A DNA stretch of 64,000 nt from DASVTR01 sp036382855 (GTDB taxonomy: Bacteria; Acidobacteriota; Blastocatellia; Pyrinomonadales; Pyrinomonadaceae), in NCBI GenBank assembly GCA_036382855.1, contig DASVPO010000012.1, positions 62,001-126,000 of the forward strand, read 5' to 3'. Positions 1 to 8,364 of the stretch are shown here, piece after piece (position 1 is the stretch's first letter; every line of letters begins with the position of its first letter). The translations under genes were made by a program, and so were the position numbers. A model generated the notes under the pieces. It saw only the letters and a program-made list of their open reading frames with translations. It was not told the DNA's origin and ran no database searches.

Positions 1-2
1 CG

Positions 3-188
3 CGCTCTATGGCCCAGTATCATCTGGGTCACATTGAGCGCGTCGGAAGAATCAAGCGGCATCTGCTTTCAACACGGACGCTCAAGCTGGCTGGCAACGC
101 CTACGAAGGCGCGGGCATTCCAGACTGCATCAGGAGCGGTGAAGCGGCGGCTGACGAGCTTTTCAACGCTCTTTCAAGTATTGACTAA
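3..188 (+). CDS. hemG: Protoporphyrinogen oxidase, C-terminal fragment (5' end outside window)
   Basis: Only the last 61 codons are in the window, in an open frame running in from the left edge and ending at TAA 186-188. The peptide contains MAQYHLGHIERV followed by LAGNAYEGAGIPDCIRSGE. That is the C-terminal FAD-binding signature of the oxygen-dependent (HemY-type) protoporphyrinogen IX oxidase, which makes protoporphyrin IX in heme synthesis. The match is strong for so short a piece. It converges on the minus-strand gene that follows, with a 13-bp gap. hemL, an earlier step of the same pathway, lies about 25 kb downstream, so heme genes are not clustered here. Confidence 0.85.
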   Translation, partial: RSMAQYHLGHIERVGRIKRHLLSTRTLKLAGNAYEGAGIPDCIRSGEAAADELFNALSSID

Positions 189-201
189 GCATTAACGCAA
201 A

Positions 202-2730
202 CTAAAACTGAGCAACGTTGCGAGCATCGCGTGCTTGCCGGGCGAGGGTTTCAATCCACGCGGCGTTGGCTTCCATTAAGGGGAGGAAGGCTTCGCGTGG
301 GGCGCGGTTTTCGATGTGCATGTTGTCGTCTGTGTTGATGACTGCGCCGTCGAGTGCTGGCCCAAGCTGGCGTTCGTCGCAGATATACCAGGAGAGCAAG
401 TCTGCGTCGCTCTTAATCTGTATGCGCGCCAGTTCGGCGGCGACGCGTGGATTGCTCATGCGTTCGGGCAGGCGTTCGAGCGAGAGCGGCACACGGCTAC
501 CGACGAGTATCAGGTCTTTACCCTCTGTTGCGCCGCCGACGCGGAAGACCATGACGTGCGGAAAGACGCTACGGTATGTTGCCAGCACGCTGCGCAGGCT
601 ACTGGTCGAAAGCTGGTAAATCTGCAACCACTGGACAAACACGCCGTCCTCTTTCAGGCGGCTGCGGCCCAACTCGAAGAATTGCTGTGTGAAGAGATTG
701 GCGACGCCCGGAACCCAGGGGTGGCTCGGCTCGCTCACTATCACGTCATACTGCGTCGGATTAACGCGCAGGTATGTTCGCGCGTCGTCAATAATGAGGC
801 GCGTGCGCGGGTCTGCGAGCGGGCGATTGTTAACGTGGTCAAAGAGGCTTCCGGCCTTGATAACCTCCGGCTCAAGCTCTACGCATTCGAGTGACTTGAC
901 ATCGGATTGCAGCATCGCGCCGACGCTGACGCCTGAGCCGTAGCCGACTATCAGAGCGTTGTCCATGCGCGGGGCGACGAGGACGGGCAGTTGTCCGAGG
1001 ATGACTTGCGTGGGCATGTCGGCCTGGTCCGAGGCGTTTGTGCGGCCGTTGATAGCCATTGATTTGACGCCCCAGTCTTCGCGCACGGAGACTGTGGCCG
1101 TCGGCCCTTCTTCGTACATCAACAGCTTGTTCGTCAGAGGGCCGTATGTTCTGCCGTCGCCGGGGCCTTCGCCCCATTGCGGATTGGCGCGCAGCCGTAC
1201 AAGCAGGTCATACGCTCCCTTAGACAAGTCGCTCAGGTACATGCGCGGGGCTGTGGCGAACATGAGCAGGATGAGAGCGAAGGTGACGCCGGCGGCGAGG
1301 CTGCGGCGCAACTCGACATCAACGCGCTTGCGGCTCGGCTTGTAAGCCAGACCTGCGAGAATCAGACAGAGGGTGGCGGCAAAGAGAATCGTGAGGCGCG
1401 TGCTCAGTTTTGGAATGAGGATGAAGCCCGTCATAAATGCGCCCGCGATTGCGCCGAGAGTATTGACGGCGTAAGAGCGTCCAACGCGACGCACGGCCAC
1501 ATCTTCCGCAGCATCGCTGGCCCAGACGAGCACGAGCGGCATCACCATCCCCATCAGCAGCGCCGGAAACAGAATCAGGAGCGCCGCGACGAACACTTGC
1601 AACAGCAGAAGGCCGCCCCAGGAGTTGATTTCAAAACGCGTGCCCAAATCAATGAGCAGGCCGGGCGTCTTGTTCGTGACGACGAGACTCAGGAAGAGCA
1701 GGATGGCCGTTGCGAGTTCGACGTTCATAATCGAGCGCCGTAGATCGCCGGTCATCTTTTTAGCGGCGACGATGTACGCGCCGCCTGCTAAGCCCATCAG
1801 GAAGAGCGCGACGACGATGCTGAAGGCGTAGGTGCTCGAACCGATGACCATCGTCAGCACACGCGTCCATGCGACCTGCGTGCTGATGGTGACGAAGCCT
1901 GAGATGGCTGCACAGAGCAGCCAGAATTTAGTGTTGTCTTCCGTAACCTTGGGAGTGAAGGATGAGAAGGATGCTGGTCCGGCTCCGTCTGTTGTGCTTC
2001 CGTCTGTTTGCGAGGCGGAGGGCGAGTTGTTAGTCGTCTCCAAAGCCTTTGAGTTGGATGAGTCTCTGCGGTCAATGATGATGGAGGCGACGCCGATGAG
2101 TAGGTTGAGGGCGGCGGCCGTGTAGATGGTCAGGCGCACACCGTAGTTTGGGAGAAGGATAAAGCCTGCGGCAAGTGTGCCGAAGATAGCGCCTAGGAGG
2201 TTGCAGGTATAGAGGCGCGTGACGGATGTTTCCGTGTGGGCGGGCGAGCGCAGGAGCGCGGCGGAGAGCACGGGCAGCGTCGCGCCCATCAGGGTTGTGG
2301 GAATAAGCAGGACGATGCAGGAGAGCACGAAGCGCCACAGGCTGAAGGCGTAGAAGCCGGGCTGAAACTGTTCCCAGATGAGCGCGTAGACTGAGTCAAT
2401 CCAGCGAAAGAGGAGCGGCACGGCGAGCGCGTAGAGGGCGATACCGATTTCGAGTAGTCCGTAGGCACGAAGGGGACGCCGGATTCGTGCGGCGAGTTTT
2501 CCGGCAGAGGCGCTGCCCAGTGCCAGCCCGCCCATGAAGGCGGCCAGGACGGCGCTGATGGCAAAGGTCGTCGCGCCGAAGACGAGGCCCAGCATACGCG
2601 CCCACAGGACTTCGTAAACGAGGCCGGTCGCGCCCGACAGGATGAAGAAGAGGCCCATCAGCCACAGGCTGCCGGTCGTATAGGTTGAGAGTGGAGCGCG
2701 CTCGACGCGCTCGCCGGTCACGGTTGCCAT
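202..2730 (-). CDS. Fused MFS-like membrane domain / spermidine synthase-like protein
   Basis: 842 aa. Residues 20-500 hold many hydrophobic helices in two blocks, split near 220-265 by a Ser/Thr-rich soluble linker. The C-terminal third is a Rossmann methyltransferase-like domain of the polyamine synthase family, with a nucleotide-binding glycine motif GYGSGVSVG near residue 593 and ECVELEPEV just after. Where a true spermidine synthase has an Asp-rich catalytic loop, this protein reads VSEPSHPW (near 664), so polyamine synthesis is doubtful. Fused proteins of this kind are widespread in bacteria and their substrate is unknown. The ATG at 2730 is preceded by AGGAG about 11 nt upstream. It lies 145 bp downstream of the DUF58 gene on the same strand. 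Confidence 0.8.
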   Translation of the reverse strand: MATVTGERVERAPLSTYTTGSLWLMGLFFILSGATGLVYEVLWARMLGLVFGATTFAISAVLAAFMGGLALGSASAGKLAARIRRPLRAYGLLEIGIALYALAVPLLFRWIDSVYALIWEQFQPGFYAFSLWRFVLSCIVLLIPTTLMGATLPVLSAALLRSPAHTETSVTRLYTCNLLGAIFGTLAAGFILLPNYGVRLTIYTAAALNLLIGVASIIIDRRDSSNSKALETTNNSPSASQTDGSTTDGAGPASFSSFTPKVTEDNTKFWLLCAAISGFVTISTQVAWTRVLTMVIGSSTYAFSIVVALFLMGLAGGAYIVAAKKMTGDLRRSIMNVELATAILLFLSLVVTNKTPGLLIDLGTRFEINSWGGLLLLQVFVAALLILFPALLMGMVMPLVLVWASDAAEDVAVRRVGRSYAVNTLGAIAGAFMTGFILIPKLSTRLTILFAATLCLILAGLAYKPSRKRVDVELRRSLAAGVTFALILLMFATAPRMYLSDLSKGAYDLLVRLRANPQWGEGPGDGRTYGPLTNKLLMYEEGPTATVSVREDWGVKSMAINGRTNASDQADMPTQVILGQLPVLVAPRMDNALIVGYGSGVSVGAMLQSDVKSLECVELEPEVIKAGSLFDHVNNRPLADPRTRLIIDDARTYLRVNPTQYDVIVSEPSHPWVPGVANLFTQQFFELGRSRLKEDGVFVQWLQIYQLSTSSLRSVLATYRSVFPHVMVFRVGGATEGKDLILVGSRVPLSLERLPERMSNPRVAAELARIQIKSDADLLSWYICDERQLGPALDGAVINTDDNMHIENRAPREAFLPLMEANAAWIETLARQARDARNVAQF

Positions 2731-2875
2731 CCGGGAATTTTTCTCCTGAGCCGCACAATATCAGGTGAGAGGGGCGCGAGAATTTCAATATAGCACGCCG
2801 ATGTGAGGTAAGTATTCAACTATTTTAAGATGGTATGGACGCAAGCTGCCTGTACCTGATTTCGCTGATGTTGAT

Positions 2876-4384
2876 TCACAGGTATATGACGTGCGATGTG
2901 CGCCAGATGTTTGAAGGAATCGAGCCGGGCGCGGCGGTCGTCAGCAAAATAGCATAGTTGCCATCGCTCGCTGTCCGCGAAAGGTCTGTCTCAAAGGGTG
3001 TCTGAGCGGGTGATGCATCAGGGCTCTCGTCGCGTGCGGGCTCAACTAAGGCCAGTCGTTTCAGACACTCGTAGAGATGTTCCGTGCTTGAGCCGTAGCG
3101 GCCCGCTTCAGCGCCGAGCAGGAGGCGCACTTCGGCACGCTCCTCTATGAAGTGTGCGACGAGGGAGGCGGCGACCGTCACGCCGTGCTCGAAACGACGC
3201 ATGAAGTCGTCTTCACTCATGCCTGCGGCGGCGCGCGTGTCGAGCGCGACGGTCATACGCCGCTCGTCTTCCGCCGTAAACTCCCTGATGATTAACTGCC
3301 GCGCACGCGCCGTCGCCTTCCAGTCAATATGGCGCAGGTCGTCCTGCGGTTGATAGTTGCGCAGGGAGAGCAGGTCGTGGCCCGCGCCGCGACGGAAAGA
3401 GGCGAGCCTTCCGGCGTTCATCGGCAGCAAGTGCAACTCGTCGCTCGCGGGCTGCGGCTTCGGATAGACGATGATGTCAACGTCGCGTGCGCGCAATCGT
3501 CTGCGCCGACGGAAGAAGCCGAACGGAAAACGCGTCGAAAGCTCGAAGCCTGTTATCAGAGCGTGGCCGCGCTTCTCAAACAACTGCTCCACGCGTTGCT
3601 CGGCGGCAGCACGGTGCGGCACGTACATGAAATAAGCAAGCGTCCGTTTCGTAAAACGCAGACGCGCACGCCTCTTCGGACGCCCGCCCGGCTTCGGCTC
3701 CATTGGCCCACGCGCTTCAATCAGAATCGAAAACGAAGGCAGCCAACGCTTCGTGTTGCGCAGGGTGACGATGACCGGCGCAGGCTCACCCGCAAAGATG
3801 TGGTCAGGGAAACGTGCCGAAACAACTAGGTCGCGCAAAGTCGCACGCGCGGCCATCCACGCGACGAAGAACGTTGAGGCCAACAGGGAGAAGACCAGAA
3901 AGAGCAGGTTGTTTCCTGTGTTCCACGCCGCGAACGCGACGATGGCGAAGATGCCCAGAAAGATGACACCGCCCGTCGTCAACTCCAGAGGCAAATCCAG
4001 CCGCGAGACTTCCGAGCGCGCCGAACGCAGGAGCGCAGGGACGACCAAGAGCAGTATCAACCCGACGATGATTAAAGAAGCGATGGCCGCGACGGTCGCC
4101 AGCCGCGCCTCCTGCTGCTGCCGCGCGAACACAGTCAGCAGCGCCATCCCTAAGCCCGCAAGCACCAGCAACGTTCCCAGGATAACGTTGCGCCACTGCG
4201 GACGACGCGCAGCCGCAGCAGTCGTAGCAGGATGAACAACAGCATCGGCAGGCTTGGCCGCACCCGGAGCAGCAGGCGCAGCACGACGCTCAACCTCCGC
4301 CACGTCCCTCTTCAACCCAAGACTCATCGCTTCCCTACCAGCCGCTTTCCAGATGCCTCGCCGCGCAAGCTCCCACGCGCGCAC
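2876..4384 (-). CDS. DUF58 domain membrane protein, partner of MoxR ATPase
   Basis: 502 aa. Hydrophobic helices lie at about 68-88, 95-119 and 137-181. The cytoplasmic C-terminal half carries the DUF58 hallmark RNYQPQDDLRHIDWKATAR (near residue 340-355). DUF58 proteins are regularly paired with MoxR AAA ATPases and are thought to act in maturation or assembly of other proteins; the substrate cannot be read from sequence. The reading frame opens with GTG 3 bp after the moxR stop, which suggests translational coupling; an internal ATG at 4327 (MSLGLKRD) is an alternative start. Residues 25-65 form an Ala/Pro-rich tail. Confidence 0.85.
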   Translation of the reverse strand: MRAWELARRGIWKAAGREAMSLGLKRDVAEVERRAAPAAPGAAKPADAVVHPATTAAAARRPQWRNVILGTLLVLAGLGMALLTVFARQQQEARLATVAAIASLIIVGLILLLVVPALLRSARSEVSRLDLPLELTTGGVIFLGIFAIVAFAAWNTGNNLLFLVFSLLASTFFVAWMAARATLRDLVVSARFPDHIFAGEPAPVIVTLRNTKRWLPSFSILIEARGPMEPKPGGRPKRRARLRFTKRTLAYFMYVPHRAAAEQRVEQLFEKRGHALITGFELSTRFPFGFFRRRRRLRARDVDIIVYPKPQPASDELHLLPMNAGRLASFRRGAGHDLLSLRNYQPQDDLRHIDWKATARARQLIIREFTAEDERRMTVALDTRAAAGMSEDDFMRRFEHGVTVAASLVAHFIEERAEVRLLLGAEAGRYGSSTEHLYECLKRLALVEPARDESPDASPAQTPFETDLSRTASDGNYAILLTTAAPGSIPSNIWRTSHVIYL

Positions 4385-4387
4385 GCT

Positions 4388-5416
4388 CTATAGCGGCACG
4401 CTGACCGTCTTCATAATCTCGCGCAGCACGGCCTCCGCCTCCTCGCTCCTGCGCAAACTCGAAGAGAAACGCGAACTAACGACAACGCGATGCGCGAAGA
4501 TTGGCAGCACCAGCCGCTTGATGTCATCGGGCACACAGTAAGCGCGTGCTTCCGTGAGCGCCAGAGCCTGCGCTGCGCGAAAGAGTGCGAGCGTGCCGCG
4601 CGGGCTGACGCCCAGATCAAGCATCTCGGAATCGCGCGTCGCCGCCACAATCCGCATCAGGTAATCAACGAGCGCATCGTCAACCGCTATCTCCGACACG
4701 CTGCGCTGCAAGTCGCGTATGTCCGAGCCTGACATGACGGCGCGCAGTTCGTCCAAGGGTTCGCGGCGCTCGCGGTCGCGAAGGATCTGTTTTTCGTCCT
4801 CGCCGCCCGGGTAGCCTATGCGCAGTCGCAGCATGAAACGGTCGAGCTGCGATTCCGGCAACGGGTATGTGCCGTGATGCTCAATCGGATTCTGCGTGGC
4901 GACGACGATGAAGGGCGCTGGCAACTGGTGCGTCGTGCCTTCCACTGTGACGTGGCCTTCGGCCATCGCTTCCAGTAGCGCGCTCTGCGTCTTCGGGGTC
5001 GTGCGGTTAATCTCGTCGGCCAGCACCACGTTTGCAAACACAGGCCCCGGCTTCCACTCGAAAAGCCCCTTCTGCTGGTTGTAGACGGAAAGGCCGATGA
5101 CATCCGAGGGCAGCAAATCGGAGGTAAACTGTATGCGCTGAAACGTGCAATCGAGCGCGAGGGCCAGAGCCTGCGCGAGCGTCGTCTTGCCGACACCGGG
5201 CACGTCTTCAATCAACAGATGCCCGCCCGCAATCAACGTCACGATGCTCAGGCGCACAGCCTCCGTCTTGCCCTTGATGACGCTCTCAATGGCCGCTTGC
5301 AGTTGGTCTATCTTTTCGAGCGCAGGGCTGATGGCCTGCTGTCTCTGGCTCTCCGCCGTTTGCAATCGTCTCATCGAATCAGTTCCCGCTCTCTTCCCCA
5401 GAAGCCCCGGCTTCAC
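4388..5416 (-). CDS. MoxR-family AAA+ ATPase
   Basis: 342 aa. Walker A is GVGKTTL (residues 74-80) and Walker B is VVLADEIN (130-137), followed by the MoxR-typical RTTPKTQSALLEAMAEG. VATQNPIEHHGTYPLPESQLDRF is the usual sensor region of the family and runs past position 200. MoxR ATPases act as chaperones with a DUF58 or VWA partner, and the DUF58 gene follows after 3 bp, so the two form an operon. The longest frame starts with GTG at 5416. An ATG at 5374 (MRRLQTAES) leaves the whole domain intact and is an equally good start; neither has a clear ribosome binding site. Confidence 0.9.
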   Translation of the reverse strand: MKPGLLGKRAGTDSMRRLQTAESQRQQAISPALEKIDQLQAAIESVIKGKTEAVRLSIVTLIAGGHLLIEDVPGVGKTTLAQALALALDCTFQRIQFTSDLLPSDVIGLSVYNQQKGLFEWKPGPVFANVVLADEINRTTPKTQSALLEAMAEGHVTVEGTTHQLPAPFIVVATQNPIEHHGTYPLPESQLDRFMLRLRIGYPGGEDEKQILRDRERREPLDELRAVMSGSDIRDLQRSVSEIAVDDALVDYLMRIVAATRDSEMLDLGVSPRGTLALFRAAQALALTEARAYCVPDDIKRLVLPIFAHRVVVSSRFSSSLRRSEEAEAVLREIMKTVSVPL

Positions 5417-5660
5417 ATTCTACATGCTCAGGCCCGCCCCTGCATCTCCGCAACAACAGACCCGGCAGCGCCGGAATGGTTCAAGCTCTCGCGCCCGGCC
5501 TTAGTTTACGCGGCCACGGTCTCGCGCCATGTGACGCTTCGTGCGTCCGTGTAGTAAAATCTGCGCTTGCACAGGGGAGAGAAAACTATAACCCGTTCAT
5601 TCGAATTTGTGGAACTCAACACGACCGCGCGTCGTGTACACAGATGTTAGGAGTTGGATT

Positions 5661-6128
5661 ATGAGACACACTCAACATAAACATTCAAGAGAGCGCGGCT
5701 TCTCGCTCATCGAGCTGATGATCGTTATCGCCATCATCGGTATCTTAATCGGCGTCGGCGTTCCCGCATGGAAATATATGACGCGCAGAGGCAACGAGGC
5801 CGCGACCATCGAAACGCTCGGCAGAATCCGCGAAGCACAGGCCGCTTACGCGCTCGGCCATCGCGGCGAGTACGGAACCTTCGACCAGTTGATTAAAGAC
5901 GGCTCGCTCGATAGCCGCTTTGCAGGCGACGCGCCGGACATCAGCGGCTACATCTACAATCTGAAAGTGACGCCGAAAGCGCCCGGCCAGCCAGCCTTCT
6001 ACTCCGTCAACGCTAACCCTTCGAAACCCGGCGACACAGGCAGCCGCTATTTCTACATAGACCCGAACGTCAGCACCGTCCGCTCCAACGACGAGAAAGA
6101 AGCGACCGAAGCCGACCCGCCAGCATAG
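5661..6128 (+). CDS. Type IV pilin / type II secretion pseudopilin-like protein
   Basis: 155 aa. A short basic leader (MRHTQHKHSRERG) is followed by FSLIELMIVIAIIGILIGVG, the class III signal cut by prepilin peptidase before Phe14. The hydrophobic N-terminal helix then leads into a helix with NEAATIETLGRIREAQAAY, as in major pilins and pseudopilins. The rest is a small soluble head. ATG 5661 is chosen over an upstream in-frame start because AGGAG sits about 8 nt before it and the leader has the expected length. It is isolated: no pil or gsp genes lie beside it. It could be a pilin or a pseudopilin. Confidence 0.85.
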   Translation: MRHTQHKHSRERGFSLIELMIVIAIIGILIGVGVPAWKYMTRRGNEAATIETLGRIREAQAAYALGHRGEYGTFDQLIKDGSLDSRFAGDAPDISGYIYNLKVTPKAPGQPAFYSVNANPSKPGDTGSRYFYIDPNVSTVRSNDEKEATEADPPA

Positions 6129-6251
6129 TCTGCAACTGGAAAGGCGGCGCGAGCGTTTGCGTCAAAGCGCTTCACGGAAAGCACGCTTGACGCTCCTCGC
6201 GCCGCTTTGTTAGCATCTCGGCTTCCTTAAAAGCTTTTAAGGAACACTACC

Positions 6252-6323
<72 letters not shown>

Positions 6324-6412
6324 TCAACTACTTCAACCTTCTCAGGGCTACTCTCATCAGTAGCCTTTTCTTATGTTCCACATTCGTTTCCCAATTCAAA
6401 CTAATCTTCCGT

Positions 6413-6697
6413 TCAATCGCCGCGGCCTAGATAAACGAGAGCGCCAATGAGCATCGCAATCCCGAACAGGAGCGTGATGAACGCTGCTATCAGGAGCTTA
6501 GTACCTACGAGCGCGCGAGGTCTAATCCTTATCTCACCCTGCACGACATAGAAACTCGAAAGAGCAAGGATAGCGCCGCAGGCTATCAACGCGAGGGCAA
6601 ATTCACGCGTCCCTTTCACGTAAGGCATGACGGGCAGCGGCGCGATCAACAGGCAAGCTGTATAAACAAGGACACGCTTCGCGCGGGCCGATAGCAC
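6413..6697 (-). CDS. Small membrane protein of unknown function
   Basis: 94 aa with three predicted membrane helices (about residues 9-26, 32-52 and 64-89) and short basic loops. The start is GTG at 6697, preceded by a strong AGGAGGAAG about 6 nt upstream, which supports it as a real gene despite its size. No family was recognised. It is convergent with the tRNA-Val gene and stands alone. Confidence 0.6.
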   Translation of the reverse strand: MLSARAKRVLVYTACLLIAPLPVMPYVKGTREFALALIACGAILALSSFYVVQGEIRIRPRALVGTKLLIAAFITLLFGIAMLIGALVYLGRGD

Positions 6698-7088
6698 AAC
6701 CGACTTCCTCCTGCTGCGTCAAACATCGTCCAGACATCCGGCAGCGTCCAATACTTTGATTAAATCTGCACGAGCGCGTTCGTCTGAATAAAGCAGCGGA
6801 ACAGGTAAGGACTACCGTTAACGTAGCGATGAAAACTGGTCTCACTTTTCGCTCCTTTTCGCTTGGTGCAGAGAACGCAGAAGCTTAACTTAACTATCAC
6901 CCTCAACGTCAGAAGTGATGGATAATTTTTGCGGAGTATACGTCCGAGGGCCGGAAGCAGCATAACGCTGGAAGGCAACGACCGCAGGCACGCGGCGAGT
7001 TCGTCTGTTTAAGTTAACCGGCGTGGGCTGCGGAGACTGAAGAAGCAGCCGGTTGGTGCGGGTGCCTCTTTGAGTGTGTCGTAAAAAT
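6698..7088. other. 391-bp intergenic stretch without a recognised gene
   Basis: No convincing frame, RNA gene, repeat or terminator was seen. The open frames here have no family resemblance, no ribosome binding site and odd composition. It separates two minus-strand genes and probably contains the promoter of the small membrane protein. Confidence 0.5.
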
Positions 7089-7730
7089 TTATTGCAGGAT
7101 GGGATGGCCGCCGCCGCGGCTGTGGTCGGCGGTGCGCTCATAGAGAGAGCGGTCGTTGTGATAAAGAATCAGATGCTCGCCCTCGTAGCGCACGACGTTG
7201 GAGATACGATTGAAGTCTCTGCCGTGCTCGGCGATGATGAAAGCGCAGGGGTTGTAGGCCAGGACCATTCCGGCTGCGTAGATGTAGCCGCCCTGATCGT
7301 AGCCGCTGCCTGCATACTGGCCCGCAGCCACCGCTATGTCGGGCGAGTACTGGCCGCTTGAATCCTTGCTGCGGTCGGCGCGCGCGATGAAGACCGTGTA
7401 GGACGTATGTTCGAGGCGCGCTCGATAGCCGTGGCGGCGTGCGACGTTGAAAAGGTCTGTGAAGCCTTCGTCAATGGCGTGCAAGGTTGAAGCGGAGGGT
7501 TGTGTTCGTGCGTAGACGCGAACACCGCGCGGCGTTCTCAGAGTAACTGGAAAACCATCTCCCGTAATTTGACTGGCACGCTCTACAAGGCGCTGCTCTA
7601 TGCTGCGCTGCGCGCTGGCGGGCGATGCTCCAAGGCTTAACAGAAGTAGTAGAGCGATGGCCGGAAAAAGGAGTAGCCTTGATGCGTGAAGTCTATGTTT
7701 GGTGTTTATCATGCTCGCCCCTTTGTTCAT
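7089..7730 (-). CDS. Secreted protein of unknown function
   Basis: 213 aa with a clear Sec signal peptide (hydrophobic LLLFPAIALLLLLSLG, cleavage after SPASA near residue 40). ATG 7730 and an internal ATG (MINTKHRLH, residue 7) are both possible starts. The mature part is rich in Tyr and Gly (for example AAGQYAGSGYDQGGYIYAAG near 135-155) and contains a single Cys. No catalytic motif or known domain was recognised. It is transcribed alone. Confidence 0.65.
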   Translation of the reverse strand: MNKGASMINTKHRLHASRLLLFPAIALLLLLSLGASPASAQRSIEQRLVERASQITGDGFPVTLRTPRGVRVYARTQPSASTLHAIDEGFTDLFNVARRHGYRARLEHTSYTVFIARADRSKDSSGQYSPDIAVAAGQYAGSGYDQGGYIYAAGMVLAYNPCAFIIAEHGRDFNRISNVVRYEGEHLILYHNDRSLYERTADHSRGGGHPILQ

Positions 7731-7834
7731 CCTAAAGCATAAAGCCCGCGACTGCCGTTTGGGGCAACGCAGGCTTCATGGAATGTGTTTAAGGTTGATT
7801 GAAACGCGAACCCGAAAGCATTTGAAAAAACGCT

Positions 7835-8035
7835 TCAAGGCCTCTTCTTTTCCTCGCCACCCTTTTTGCCACCGTTGTTGTTCTTGTCACGATTGTCAGG
7901 GGGAGGGCCTTGTTTCGGCTGCACGACGATGACCGGCGGGTCTGGCTTCTTCGGCTTCTGCTCTTGCGCGAACGCGCCGACAGCCACGATGCAGAGCATC
8001 GCAACGGCCGTTAACATTCGCTTTAAGTCTTTCAT
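7835..8035 (-). CDS. Short secreted Pro/Lys-rich protein
   Basis: 66 aa. A signal peptide (MKDLKRMLTAVAMLCIVAVG, cleavage near AFA-QE) is followed by a 40-residue polar, low-complexity mature peptide rich in Lys, Pro, Asn and Gly. A good signal peptide joined to a charged tail argues for a real small exported protein. No function can be assigned. Confidence 0.55.
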   Translation of the reverse strand: MKDLKRMLTAVAMLCIVAVGAFAQEQKPKKPDPPVIVVQPKQGPPPDNRDKNNNGGKKGGEEKKRP

Positions 8036-8245
8036 GATTTCCGTACTGCCTCCTCATGTCGTTTTCACATGAGCGCGCATGGGAGGGAGAGAAGAGACGC
8101 GCCGTCTCATAACCTGAGCAAGATGGATGCCAAAGGGCGTGTGATAGTTGCCGCCCTGCTTTTACAGTCAATAGTTTAGCAGGAATCCACACCCGCCGCA
8201 CGCTTTCGCACGTCTTTTCACGATATGGTGTAAGGAAAGGGGAAA

Positions 8246-8361
8246 GTAAAAAGTAAAAAGGTAAAAGGCAAAAGGTAAAAGTGCGGACTGGCTAGCGCCG
8301 GTTTCAATTAGACGGATGGTTTTCGTCTAACTTTTACCTTTTACCTTTTGCCTTTTACCTT
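8246..8361. repeat. Heptad-repeat hairpin, family A copy 1
   Basis: The right arm 8331-8361 reads CTTTTAC, CTTTTAC, CTTTTGC, CTTTTAC: four consecutive 7-nt words. The left arm 8246-8281 is the complementary series built on GGTAAAA and GGCAAAA. The 49-nt loop contains a second inverted repeat (TTAGACG/CGTCTAA). It begins 3 bp past the stop codon of the minus-strand propeller gene. The same words recur at 20252-20369 and 21838-21943. The rest of the 8036-8364 spacer shows no gene. Confidence 0.85.
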
Positions 8362-8364
8362 AAT

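Noticed and set aside
8246..8361. CRISPR array
   Set aside because: The repeats are 7-nt words in two complementary arms without spacers of unique sequence, so they are hairpins.
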